Source of the DNA: Dichetophora obliterata
Taxonomy: Eukaryota; Arthropoda; Insecta; Diptera; Sciomyzidae
DNA length: 64,000 bases
Reading direction: 5' to 3'
NCBI GenBank assembly: GCA_963920525.1
Contig: OY986438.1
Span: 121,744,920 to 121,808,919, forward strand
Each line of letters opens with the position of its first letter. Position 1 is the first letter of the stretch. The notes below the pieces were generated by a model. That model saw only the letters and a program-made list of their open reading frames with translations. It was not told the DNA's origin and searched no databases. The position numbers and the translations under genes were made by a program. Below are positions 48,301 through 55,890 of this stretch, piece by piece.

Positions 48301-51300
48301 CGGACATAAATTGTTAACGCAACGAGCAGTACGAAGGGGAACATGTTGATCAAATAAGGCATTAATTTTACTTACAAAAAACATGAGTTTATCATCAACT
48401 GTATTAAAATACCAACAGTCATTCCAAGGAATTGACATTATGTCACAAAACCAAGATTCGCTGTCAATTGACTTAAAGTCGCGATAGGTTATTGAAATTG
48501 GTAAAACATTACAACAGAGATTAATATTAAAAGTACAAAAAATAAGATCATGGTCACTAACAAATGATATTTGTTCAAAAAATAAAACTGAAGAAACGTC
48601 GGAAGTTATGAAAAGATCCAGTAAACTAGTATTAGCGTTATTAGCAAACCTAGAAGGCATACTACTATTAACAATCGATAACCCAGCATGAGTCAATCCT
48701 TCATATAATTTTGTAGTTACGTTGTCATTAACAAGCAAATTAACATTGAAGTCTCCACATACAACAAAGAATTCATTATCTATTAAACAACTAGATAACG
48801 AATCAAAATAAGGCTGCATATTATTACCGCGATTGGAGTTATAGACACAAGACAGAAAGACTTTGGTACTATTACGATCACAAATTTGTACATTTAGGAA
48901 CTCAACACCAACATCAACGGATTTACTAATGACTTTACAATTCAAAGACGACTTATAGTATATTGCAACTCCCCCGCCCTTATAATTCAATCTATCGTTT
49001 CTCAGCAGTTCTTAATTATTATTTAGCTTATAATATGAATCATCAACACCATAAGTTGATTTCATATTTCTGAATTTCAGCACGTTATGCACCCAAGTAC
49101 TTGTTGTTTCATCAATACGTTTGCGCTGAATGCATTCGCGTATATTAGCGTATTCGGTGTTATCAAAAGCACCTTCAATATCTAGGAAGCACCCGATTGC
49201 ATATTCTTTGTTCCCCAATGATTTTTCAGTCTTGTTTGTAAGGATCTGAAGAACATCACTACTTGTCTCCACTAATAGAATCCGTTGTTCGAAGTCTGTC
49301 GATTTGGAAGAGGTTAAAAATTGTCAATAGTGTAATTCTTTAAGAACCTTTTTCAGAGAGTAACTAAGCCCTTTTGGCATTATTGTTGACGTACGGCAAC
49401 AGCTGACTTTTTGGATCTCTCTGTTTTCACTTTCTTAATTTTTCGTTCTTTATTTATAACAGCAATTTTTAAAGAATAAATTTAAATGTAAAAAATGAGT
49501 ATACAATCGCCAAAACAAAAATTTATTGTTATAGCATGTTCTGCACCATTATTTTGAATGAACCTCTGTGCTCTACTACGCGTCTTCGAGAGTGAGCAAA
49601 TTAAAAATTATATTTCGAAAAATGTTCGAGAACGCTAAAGTATAAATGATATAAGAGATATTCAGGGGTGTTAGGAAAACCGAAAATTGTCAGAATCGGT
49701 TTTGAAATTGACACAGATTTCGTTTGGATTATCGATTTAGAAACAGCTTTCATTTTCGAAATTGGTTTTGTGTTTTTTAATCGATAATCGGTTTCTAAGA
49801 CACTAAAATTAAATCTGTGTCAATTTCAAAACCAATTCTGACAATTATCGGTTTCCATAACACCCCTGATTATTCTCATTTTTAGTAAGAGAAGAGTGTT
49901 ATATATTTAGAGCTACAACTTTTTTTCTTAATTTTCCTTCAAATTCCTGTAGAATTGAACTTTGTTCAAGCATAATGAGCTCTATAGCTTATCATCAGCT
50001 AAATTTGCAATGTTAGGCACCACTGCGCTCGAAGTTGCTTCAAAAGGATTAAAGTACATACGAAGTTTATAAATTTCAAAAAAAATTTTTTTTTGGTTCT
50101 AAAAGTCTTTAAAAATCTAATCCTAACATATTATAAAAAAATTCGATGTAAAGCAGTCTACAACGAAGCCCTTGAATAACTAGCAGGTGACTCGAAAACT
50201 TTCAACGCGTTTTTCTCGAAATGGCTTTTTTTAAATGGCAGACAGTTAATCTCCGGATTGGCTGAGCCGATTTTGATTAAAGTGGATTCATTCTCTTTAT
50301 TAACATATGTTGTACCGTAATCAACCGAAATTTCTTAAAAAAAAATTAAAATGATTATAATTTAGCAAGGGTATAAGGGTGAAAAACGTGGTCCATTTTT
50401 TAACTTCTTTTTTTAAAACTCTCCCATTTTTTTCTGGGATCGATTTTATTAAATATGGTTGATTACGGCGTGAATGACATTCTTTTTTCAGAAAATTTTT
50501 GGTTTTGACTTGCCGATCCAGAGATTAAATGCCGGCTATGCAGCGTCAACTTTTTCGAGACACCAACTTTGTCACTTCCGAGAAAAGTAAAAAATAATGG
50601 AAATAACAAAAAAAAATTGTTTTGAATAATTTAAACGTTAAATAATACCATTAAAAATGTACACTGATTATAAAAAGGTGTAAGAAAAATTTTACAGATT
50701 ATGCTTAAAAACGCCTTTGTAAACTTCGTATGTACCTTAAAGAACTATTAAGGCTATTCGCAGCTTGAAAGCGCTGGTCTGCTATTTGTACGATTTGTTA
50801 TTTGTACGCCAATTAACGTAAGCGTATTTTGCTTTGTTGTTGTTGTTTTGCATTCAAACGAAAATTCGCAAAGAAGCGTAAATTAAAGTAGCCCTTGTAC
50901 GTGTTTTTTGTACCTCGCATTTTTATGCTCTGTCTACGGCCGTCATATTACATACATAAATCACAGGATTGCATTATTTTTGAATACGACAGTCACATGG
51001 CGGAGTGCTCACAGTTTCAACGATAACACGATCAACAAGAACACGATAAATACGATTTGTTAAATGTACGCTTAAACTGTGAATAGCCTTATTGTTTTGA
51101 TATTGAATTGGAATCTTTTCGGTGGGGCAAATTTTTCGCATTTAGTTATATTAATTATGTATCTAAAAAAGAAAATAGGAACAAGGTTTATACAATTTAA
51201 ACTTTTTATTTTTAATGCATTAAAGAGCATTGAATGAAACATTATTAAATTTTTTTTTCTTCTAATAAAATATTTTTGTCAGCAAGTTTTTCTTTTTTCC

Positions 51301-51930
51301 TCACAGATCATTGGACACACTGTTATTTTATTAAATCGATAGTTATAAAGAAATGATATCGTCCAATGCTTAACTTCAACTTACTTCACACAATAGAATA
51401 GAGCACAAAAACTCTATTGTTAGAACTTTGAACGAACGTCAAACAAAAGGAAGCGGAAGTGAAATATACAAAAAAAAAAAAGGAACAACCAAAGTTGACA
51501 AAAGCAAAAAATCGCGATAAACGGCATCAGCAATCAATAAAAGTAATTGCAAAGTAACACTTCAACGGTTGGTGGGAAAAACAGGATTAAATGCAACGTG
51601 TGACCAATGTTTTATGACAAGAACCTAGGTGTTGTTGGCGTAATATCGTAATGGTGCTGCAAATGGTATTTAATGATAATTGTGTTGGTCATAATACTCA
51701 CTTGGCGTTGTGCGTGGACGAATGATATCGACGCCACCCTTGGCGCCGATTTTTATCTGTCCACGATTTGGATCCGGTGTATAGCGTGAATCAAGTGAAC
51801 CGCCATTGTTGTGTTTTTGGCCACTGTTGATGTTTGTTTGGCCGAAGGTGTAGTCGGATTTTTTGTAACCGGTTGGATAGGCGAGTGCAAGTTCCTGGTC
51901 TTGACGTTTGCTGCAGCATTTATTGCCCAT
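26705..51930 (-). CDS. Src64B: Src64B: Src-family non-receptor tyrosine kinase, five coding exons (541 aa)
   Basis: The CDS joins 51930-51702, 33082-32863, 32797-32544, 27692-27385 and 27319-26705; the total of 1,626 nt gives 541 residues plus TAA. It phosphorylates tyrosines on target proteins at the inner face of the plasma membrane; in Drosophila it acts in ring-canal growth, cellularisation and cytoskeletal signalling (family knowledge). Seen in the sequence: N-terminal MGNKCC (Gly2 myristoylation, Cys5/6 possible palmitoylation); a low-complexity unique region to about residue 87; SH3 about 88-146 (ALYDY); SH2 from W151 with FLVRPSE; kinase about 273-527 with LGRGNFGEV, VAVK Lys301, HRDLAARN (Asp393), DFG (Asp411) and activation-loop Tyr423; and inhibitory tail Tyr536 in VPYREVQD. 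Length is close to the Drosophila protein (about 552 aa, from memory), the difference lying in the unique region. No frame damage is seen. The gene symbol rests on recognition, not on a search. Confidence 0.97.
27385..27692 (-). CDS. Src64B: Src64B coding exon 4 (SH2-kinase linker and kinase N-lobe)
   Basis: Acceptor ...ctatgtag|AAAACG at 27693-27694; donor TCGCAG|GTATGT at 27384, phase 0. It encodes residues 235-337: end of SH2, the proline-containing linker, the glycine loop LGRGNFGEVFYG, ATP-binding Lys301 and the alpha-C helix Glu within FLQEAAIMKK. Confidence 0.95.
28355..28550. repeat. Direct repeat GGAATTTAAGGAGATTTTACTG, two units in intron 3
   Basis: GAATTTAAGGAGATTTTACTG followed by TTTCATAAAGTCA(T/C)TTTGTAT appears at about 28355 and 28502, spaced about 147 bp. 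Confidence 0.7.
28815..28990 (+). repeat. Fly dispersed repeat with AGACAGACGGACATGGCTA
   Basis: AGACAGACGGACATGGCTA, TCAACTCAGGAGGTGATGCT, CAGAATATATATACTTT and TACAAACGGAGTGACAAA occur in this order. I recognise this combination from many dipteran introns and intergenic regions; its class is not certain. Confidence 0.6.
29190..29290 (+). other. tRNA-like segment, possible SINE head
   Basis: GGCTCGATAATCGAGTTGGC followed by GGTTGCAAGATCGA resembles a weak A box and B box. It is not foldable as a tRNA by eye and differs from the other SINE family in the window. Confidence 0.3.
29847..30085 (+). mobile_element. 5'-truncated copy of the tRNA-derived SINE (intron 3, antisense to Src64B)
   Basis: It matches the body and tail of the full copy at 36340-36678: CTCTGCAAACAATG.CAAACCTCAG, TTCTTGAGAACATAAG.CGTTCGGAGTCG, CAAGGGCTGAA.TG.CCA. 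The tRNA-like head is missing. Confidence 0.85.
30216..30405. mobile_element. 190-bp MITE, TGCTT(G/A)GTTTTCACTATGTC ends, TTA duplication
   Basis: Inverted ends of about 25 bp; TTA at 30213-30215 and 30406-30408. TWA duplication fits PIF/Harbinger. Confidence 0.88.
31497..31643. mobile_element. Solo end of the GGGCCCGGACC element family
   Basis: TTTCGCGAATTTTATCTCCTAAA, ATTCGAGAGCGACAATTTTT and GGTCCGGGCCCTAAAGTAAA match the right end of the element at 24034-25093. No left end is seen nearby. Confidence 0.75.
32544..32797 (-). CDS. Src64B: Src64B coding exon 3 (SH2 domain)
   Basis: Acceptor ...ccttgcag|T, after a 65-bp intron from exon 2; donor AGCA|GTAAGT at 32543. It encodes residues 150-234. 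The SH2 domain starts at WFFENVLRK and includes FLVRPSE, whose Arg contacts phosphotyrosine in this family. The join to exon 4 restores the Lys codon in AYSKNALGL. Confidence 0.95.
32863..33082 (-). CDS. Src64B: Src64B coding exon 2 (SH3 domain)
   Basis: Acceptor ...ccatctag|CC at 33083-33084 and donor GA|GTAAGC at 32862. The phase-1 join makes a Thr codon with exon 1. It encodes residues 77-149 plus two bases and carries the SH3 fold with ALYDYKSRDESDLSF and the DWWRV ligand-groove motif. Confidence 0.95.
33135..34131. other. Start of Src64B intron 1 (low coordinate end), nothing recognised
   Basis: AT-rich, only short chance frames. No repeat ends recognised. Confidence 0.4.
34544..35939. 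mobile_element. 1.4-kb element, AGGGGTATTC(A/G)CACTGACTTGG ends, AAT duplication
   Basis: Inverted ends of about 23 bp with AAT at 34541-34543 and 35940-35942. Copy B of repeat R (near 60503) has a single AAT at the matching position, an empty site. Inside are tandem units of about 170 bp with TTTTTATTGATTTGTGGGCG (near 34877, 35110, 35243 and a weaker one at 35657) and CCACGCCCATTTTT. No transposase frame. Confidence 0.9.
36340..36678 (+). mobile_element. Full-length tRNA-derived SINE with target duplication
   Basis: Head TGGCGACCGTAGCCTAGTGG (A box) and CGGGTTCAATTCC (B box) in the first 80 bp, then a conserved body with ACAATGGCAAACCTCAG and CCGTTCGGAGTCGGCAT, and tail CAAGGGCTGAAATGGCCAG with TTTA repeats. 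TATGTTTTTTGTA flanks both sides (36321-36333 and 36679-36691). Probably transcribed by RNA polymerase III and moved by a LINE (family knowledge). Confidence 0.9.
36955..39967 (-). pseudogene. LINE ORF2 (endonuclease plus reverse transcriptase), one frameshift
   Basis: Frame 39967-38528 starts MITKFLQINLGRGREAQDL and carries the APE endonuclease (SEPYR, GGDFNSKS, SDH near LSDHQYISF). At about 38535 a small indel moves the reading to 38544-36955, with reverse transcriptase motifs HGFRKGKSTVDA, ITLDVKNAFNT, GVPQGSVLGPFLWNV and GYADDIAL. Near the C-terminus is CDSCAALEEDAKHILFEC, the R1-type Cys-His motif. About 1,008 residues in all, the usual R1 length. No RNase H domain. ORF1 stop and ORF2 ATG overlap by a few bases (39964-39967). 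Confidence 0.92.
39964..41359 (-). pseudogene. LINE ORF1 (gag-like, three zinc knuckles), two frameshifts
   Basis: The N-terminal part (41359-40655) begins MESYNNKQQQ and is charged and disordered. The C-terminal part (40608-39964) has IRGIRRTKAGDLLVQL, typical of R1-clade ORF1, then knuckles CFRCLEQGHISSQC, CRKCCNPGHKAKEC and CILCHESGSINSQH. Between 40655 and 40608 a third frame carries SESYADVIK, which links the two, so two single-base indels lie about 40 bases apart. ORF1 proteins bind element RNA in the RNP. It nearly abuts ORF2. Confidence 0.85.
41391..41580. repeat. (GTATA)n pentanucleotide microsatellite
   Basis: About 37 near-perfect copies of GTATA/TATAG, with one GTAAA variant near 41551. 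It borders the 5' target duplication of the R1-clade LINE. Confidence 0.97.
41625..41777. mobile_element. 153-bp GC-rich hairpin MITE, GGCTGCCCGCTGAGTAA ends, TTA duplication
   Basis: Nearly the whole element folds on itself: GGCTGCCCGCTGAGTAA.CGCC and GGCAG(A)CAGGCAGGCAGACAGG are mirrored on the right. TTA at 41622-41624 and 41778-41780. GC-rich against an AT-rich background. TWA duplication fits PIF/Harbinger. Confidence 0.9.
42026..42186 (-). mobile_element. Short internally deleted SINE copy with 13-bp target duplication
   Basis: The minus strand reads GGTGGCGGCCGTAGTCTAGT, B box CCGGGTTCAATTCC, CAGCTCAGACAG, then jumps to TCCTTCCAATGGCTGCAATG, skipping about 190 bp of the full SINE body. 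ATATTAAGTGAAA flanks it exactly (42013-42025 and 42187-42199). Confidence 0.9.
42200..44215. other. Intron sequence, few recognisable features
   Basis: TTAACCCTTGGATGCTACAC at 42898 looks like a piggyBac-type end without a partner. At 43565 the + strand encodes GVPQGSI, a possible tiny reverse-transcriptase relic. Otherwise AT-rich. Confidence 0.3.
44216..44390 (-). mobile_element. Possible 3' end of the LOA-like LINE with (TATC)n tail
   Basis: A TAGATAGATAGATAG run (minus strand CTATCTATC tail) precedes a GC-richer block with GTTACTGCGGCCTCAAGG, like a LINE 3' UTR. The orientation matches the LINE remnant at 45190. Linking the two is inference. Confidence 0.4.
44391..44790. repeat. Cluster of TTCGTA/TACGAA words
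   Basis: TTCGTA or TACGAA occurs roughly 20 times in 400 bp (for example ATATTCGTAC, TCTACGAAT, ACATTCGTAG) on both strands, so the block has many short inverted repeats. Unclassified. Confidence 0.65.
44866..44955 (+). mobile_element. SINE head copy, first of a tandem pair
   Basis: GTAGCCTACTGGTAGAGTGCG (A box) and GGTTTAAGCCCCAGCTCAGACAG (B box region) match the tRNA-derived head of the SINE; the body is missing, replaced by a T-rich stretch. Confidence 0.75.
44998..45078 (+). mobile_element. SINE head copy, second of a tandem pair
   Basis: GTAGCCTACTGGTGGAGTGCG and AAGGTTCAAACTCCAGCTCAG repeat the head about 130 bp after the first, with similar sequence before each head (AAGAAACTGTATGATTGTTAAG / AAGGAACTTTATAATTGTAAAG), so the pair may be a tandem duplication. 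Confidence 0.75.
45190..46168 (-). mobile_element. 3' part of a degenerate LOA-like LINE (reverse transcriptase, RNase H)
   Basis: The minus strand at about 46165-46070 encodes VCPQGGVLSPILWSIVVDEL. Then 45813-45529 carries TLDHKLTWNPHLN (thumb), and after an internal loss an RNase H end LIWVPGHSG. 45522-45232 carries LVAGFLTGHYEVNKHLS, typical of the region after RNase H. Frames shift between blocks. PQGGVLSP-type palms with RNase H are LOA-like. The 5' continuation is at 49012-49300, beyond the nested LINE. Confidence 0.8.
46160..49011 (-). mobile_element. 5'-truncated CR1/Jockey-group LINE nested in the LOA-like LINE
   Basis: Begins inside the APE endonuclease (GGGVAIYYK at 48985), with CGDFNVN and FVSDHDLIF; frame 48990-47722. 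Then 47684-47250 carries SDFRSGHSC, LDFSKAFDTVD and a damaged SGVPEAQFLG (PQGS lost). 47269-46454 has HAYADDLQIYM, LNPLKS and RLWNSLP near the end. At least two frameshifts. 3' end has AATTACAAATTACAAA just before the LOA-like sequence. Confidence 0.88.
49012..49300 (-). mobile_element. Upstream part of the LOA-like LINE (palm motif A)
   Basis: Minus-strand frame 49272-49012 reads METSSDVLQILTNKTEKSL..., then CFLDIEGAFDNTEYANI (motif A of an LOA-like reverse transcriptase) and ETTSTWVHNVL. The missing next motif, PQGGVLSP, is at 46140, on the far side of the inserted LINE. Confidence 0.82.
49663..49868. mobile_element. 206-bp hairpin MITE, CAGGGGTGTTA ends, ATT flanks
   Basis: Inverted arms of about 55 bp (AATTGTCAGAAT.GGTTTTG, AATTGACACAGAT). 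ATT at 49660-49662 and 49869-49871. The CAGGGG end looks hAT-like, but no 8-bp duplication is visible. Confidence 0.85.
49872..50746. other. Intron sequence with no recognised feature
   Basis: AT-rich with no long frame. The words CGAAATGGC and TTGGCTGAGCCGATTTTGATT near 50215-50275 recall the consensus of fly dispersed tandem units, but no array is seen. Confidence 0.35.
50750..51090. mobile_element. 341-bp MITE, AAGGCTATTCGCAG ends, ATT duplication (copy 1)
   Basis: Inverted ends AAGGCTATTC.CAG and ATT at 50747-50749 and 51091-51093. Internal GCGCTGGTCTGCTATTTGTAC, TTTTGTACCTCGCATTTTTATG and CACATGGCG(G)AGTGCTCACA are shared with 55445-55767. Confidence 0.92.
51094..51669. other. Intron 1 next to coding exon 1, nothing recognised
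   Basis: AT-rich; no repeat ends or coding sequence recognised. Confidence 0.4.
51702..51930 (-). CDS. Src64B: Src64B coding exon 1 (start codon, myristoylation site, unique region)
   Basis: Encodes residues 1-76 plus one base. It begins ATGGGC (Met-Gly), the N-myristoylation context, and continues with two cysteines. The donor reads CAA|GTGAGT on the minus strand, leaving phase 1. The open frame runs past the donor to 51670 but that tail is intronic, because only splicing at 51702 gives the Drosophila-like join into the SH3 exon. Confidence 0.95.
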
Positions 51931-52987
51931 GATTGCTTATATTGTTGTTGTTGTTTTTATAGATATTTATATTTGTTTGGTTTTTATACTTAATAATTTT
52001 CCACTTTATTGTAGGTATATGTTTTACGTGATTGTGATTGTTTTAGATGATGTTGTAGTTGTGCTCGTTAAAAAAGTCGTTTAAAACTTTTTTAAACTTA
52101 AGCAAATAAATAAAAAATATTTAAAAAATATTATGTTAAGTATAACACGTGTCTTTAAAATGTTTAGTGCATTTTTTTTAAAAGAGAATTTTTTTAAATG
52201 TTTTTCGTATAAAAAGTTTTAAGATATAAATTATGTTTAAGTTTTATTTACAGGCTTATCTTCATTTTTTTTAATATATTTGGCATGGTTTAATGTCTTT
52301 TAAGAACTGTTGTTTTTGTTTTTGTTTTTGTTTTAAGAAAAATGGAATAGTTTTTGATTTGGAGATCATTTGTTGCAAACGCCTTAAGTGTTGTTTATGT
52401 GATTGTTTTTAAGTAAAACTATCAGTCAATTTATTTGTTAAGTTAATTTAATTAAGGATTTTTATTTTTACGCCAACTTTTGTATAATTTTCAGTTTCTC
52501 TAGAGGAAAGCGCCATTAGAGTAGAGGTGTTGTGAAGTTTTCAAGTTTTATTGTTGTGATATTTTTGTGATGTTTATTGCAATTGTTGCTGTTGTTTTAC
52601 GATTGTTGCTTGCTTTTCTTTTTTCTTCGTCGAAATAAAGTGATTGTTTCTGATGTACGTGTGTGTTGGTTTTTGAATTTTCAGTCACGTGATATTCTCC
52701 GTTTTGCTAAGCATTGGTTCGATTATCGTTCTTGGTCATTGCTATGGTCATTGTTTAGTTGCTATTCGATTTTGCATCCTGCCAATTGATAAAGTAAGCT
52801 GAAAATTTAAAAAATACATATATTATTTTTCAAAGATATTTATTTTAAATCTTAAATATAAATGCAAAGCAAACTCAAAATTGTAATAAATAATAAAGAA
52901 AATACCATTTATGGAAAAAACATAATATGCTCGATATTTTTTTATGTTTTCTTCAATGTATTATTTTGCAGTTTTTTCTATGCTTAA
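51931..52987 (-). other. Region just upstream of the Src64B start codon
   Basis: AT-rich with CAA/CAACAA runs on the minus strand right before the ATG, as often seen in fly 5' UTRs. It presumably holds the rest of the first coding exon's leader and an acceptor or promoter; I cannot fix either. No other gene is seen. Confidence 0.35.
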
Positions 52988-53195
52988 CCCTCAATTACCC
53001 TTCTTGCTTATAATACCAAAAATACCCACACCGAGTCCCTAGGACTAAAACTTCCTTTTTTGTAAAATAATACAATATATTTTAGAATATAACATTCTTT
53101 TATATATTTTATAATTTAGTCTATATGTAAAAGTAATTTTAGAAAACAGTAAGCAAACATAAAGTTCGTAGTGAGTTAGAGTAGACAATTGAGGG
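52988..53195. mobile_element. 208-bp piggyBac-type MITE, CCCTCAATT ends, TTAA duplication
   Basis: CCCTCAATTAC at the left and the complement of CCCTCAATTGTC at the right, flanked exactly by TTAA (52984-52987 and 53196-53199). CCC ends with TTAA are the piggyBac signature. Confidence 0.85.
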
Positions 53196-54210
53196 TTAAA
53201 AAATTTTACACATTCTTTAGATCATACTTAGCTTGATGTCAGCTCTGAAATAAGCAAACTTGCTTAATTTTTTAGTTCGGACTTTATGGAATACAGCAGA
53301 GGAACCATTTCCCCATATAAACAGTAAAGTTGAGTAAAAGCATGGATAGGTTGGTTTTTTTTAAAAAATTATTGAAAAAAATCATTTTTTTGTTTAATAC
53401 ATTTTTGTCAGTAAATAAATAAAAATATTTAGTCTTAGTAGACATCATTCAAGAGCTGAAAAAAAGTCACACGAATAATGTCTAATGGTGTTTTCGTTTC
53501 TACTAAAAAATGTTGCCCTTTCACGGTGTAAAATTCCTTCACTATTGCACTCAACCCTTTGAAAATGTATGTTTTTGCCTACTCAGAAAAGAACACAAAA
53601 CACTGTCTTGTTTTTTATGTGCTAATAAGAAATAAATACGTGCCTTATAGCAGGGCCGTAGCCAGGATTACCCCATGGGGGGAGGGGGTGGTTTTAAAGA
53701 AAAATTGTTTTATTCAAAATTAAAACATAAAATATACAAGTATTTGATTGAAAACTTAAATGTCACTGAAAATTTTAAACCTCCATTATAGAAAAAAATG
53801 TTTCAATTTATATTGCGAGAGTGATGAGAGCTTATCTCAATTTAAAGTTTTAAAAAATGGCAGCAAACATGATGAATGGCAACAAGAGTTGAAAAATGGT
53901 GGCAAAAGTTGAAAAATTTTAACAAAAGCTGGAATTTTATAAGTATAATAAATACTCGTATAATACAAAGATTAATTAAATTTTTCAGTTTTCGATTTTT
54001 ACGATTCTGAATTACACTTTAAATGTTTTTCTAGTTAAATAAAATAAACAAAACTATAAAAAATTTGTACTTCTTTGAAGGGAAAAATCTGTATTTTAAC
54101 GTATGCATCGCAACTTATCATGTAATGGTTTGTATAAAAATAAATAAAAAAGTTTTTCGACGAAAAAATTATGAATGTATGGCAACATTATTCCAGCTAA
54201 TATTAAAATC
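53196..54210. other. AT-rich stretch with a possible lone transposon end
   Basis: CAGGGCCGTAGCCAGGATTA at 53651, followed by a G-run, looks like a DNA transposon terminus; no partner was seen. No gene supported. Confidence 0.35.
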
Positions 54211-54283
54211 GGCCTTTGTAGTCTAGTGGAAAGTGCGCTAGACTATTAACCCAGAGGTCTCTGGTTCGAATCTGGGCTCGGGC
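54211..54283 (+). other. tRNA-derived sequence (tRNA-like, anticodon stem not paired)
   Basis: 73 nt with TAGTCTAGTGGAAAGTGCG (D-arm/A box) and CTGGTTCGAATCTGGG (T-arm/B box), and a partly paired acceptor (GCC/GGGC). The anticodon stem does not pair, so a working tRNA is unlikely; a tRNA pseudogene or SINE head fits better. It resembles tRNA-Glu/Asp-type D-arms. Confidence 0.6.
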
Positions 54284-55444
54284 ATGGTTATTTTCATTTT
54301 CTTTGTTCTTTCCTACATTTAAGAATTATGGAAAACTAAAAATCCACAACTAAATTGTGGGAAATGTGGAATTAAAGGACAGAAATAACTAAGGGCTCGA
54401 AATGCTTGCCGCGGTTAAGGCATAACACTAACCTTAGTTAAAAGCAATTCAAATTGTCTTTCACGTTTGTTTCGCCTTATCAATAATTCACGTATGGTTC
54501 CAATAAATTCCTCTAAGTAATCTTTTACTTTCCTTTCAGGTCAAGACCAAACCATTTTTGCTTAAGGCGCATGCCTTGGTTTTTTGATCTTTTTTTAAAA
54601 AAAAAAAAAATAATTGATAAAAAACTCGTGCACACTTCGCAGATTTTTTTCGTTTATATTGCTGCAGACAAAAACAACTTCTATTTTTTATCGTAACGCG
54701 TACTTTTTTGTTTGCTTATATTTTTGAACAATACTTTCGATCGCTTCCACCTTTTACACTAAATATAGTACGGCTAGACAGCTATCAAAAAATAAAAACA
54801 GGACAAAAAGTATTTTAAATTTTTCTTTGCTTTTTTAATTTTACACAACAAAAAAAGCGTTTGAACGTTACGTGCGTGACAATGAAAATGCCCATATGGG
54901 ACATTCCATACAAAATTTGTCACCTAATTTTTTCCATACAAGTTTTTTTACGATTTATTAGTCAAAAATATTTGATACGTATTTTTTATTTCAATATAAA
55001 ACAAGGAATTTTCGAAAAAATTTTTAATTACTTGTATATGCTAAGGGATGCACACTAGGGATATAACTTTTTTCAATTTTTGCAAATATCAAAAATACCA
55101 CTATTTTTGCGTGTGGTGCATGAAAAAATATAAAAAACATGGTATCACTTTTCCTCTTTCATGAAAAAAGTTTCCGCACCGAAAGCGTTGAAGTTTTGTT
55201 TTTATTTATTTATTTTATTTTTCATTATAACAGTTACTCTTGTCTTTAATAAGTTATTTTTTGTTTAAATTCTTATATAATCTTCAATACCAGACCATTT
55301 TTTATAAGTTTATTGCAAAAGTTTGATCAAATCGAGATATTTTACATGCAATAACAATAGAGTTCAGCTACTACAGCTTTTTCGCACTTTCTCCGCATTG
55401 GATCATCTTAAGAACCAGCCCAAATAACATCAAAACATCTCAAT
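54284..55444. other. AT-rich stretch, no supported gene
   Basis: Contains an A-run near 54597-54611. No coding frame or repeat end recognised. Confidence 0.4.
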
Positions 55445-55767
55445 AAGGCCATTCACAGTTCGAATACGCTGGTCTGCCATTTGTTCGATCCGCTATTTGT
55501 ACGCCAATTTACGAAAGCGCATTTTGCTTTGCTGTTGTTTTGCATACAAATGCAAATACGCAGGCACTCGTAAATAAAAGCAGCCCTTGGAGGTGTTTTT
55601 TGTACCTCGTATTTTTATGCTCTGTCTACAGCCGCATAATCACATACATCATAGAGTTGCACAGTCTTTTTATACGACAGTCACATGGCGAGGTGCTCAC
55701 AATTCGAACAATAACAAATGCTATAAATACGATTTGTTAAAAGTACGCTCAAACCGTGAATAGCCCC
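55445..55767. mobile_element. 323-bp MITE, AAGGCCATTCACAG ends, AAT duplication (copy 2)
   Basis: Same family as 50750-51090: shared GCTGGTCTGC.ATTTGT.CGAT and TGAATAGCC ends. AAT at 55442-55444 and 55768-55770. Confidence 0.92.
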
Positions 55768-55890
55768 AATGATATCGATAAGAGCGGTCCAAAACAATCC
55801 AAAGTGAGAAAAATTTACCCACCATAATATGGGTTGGGCTCAGGGACAACACAAGACATAACAACTAACCATGCGTTTACATAGATCTAA

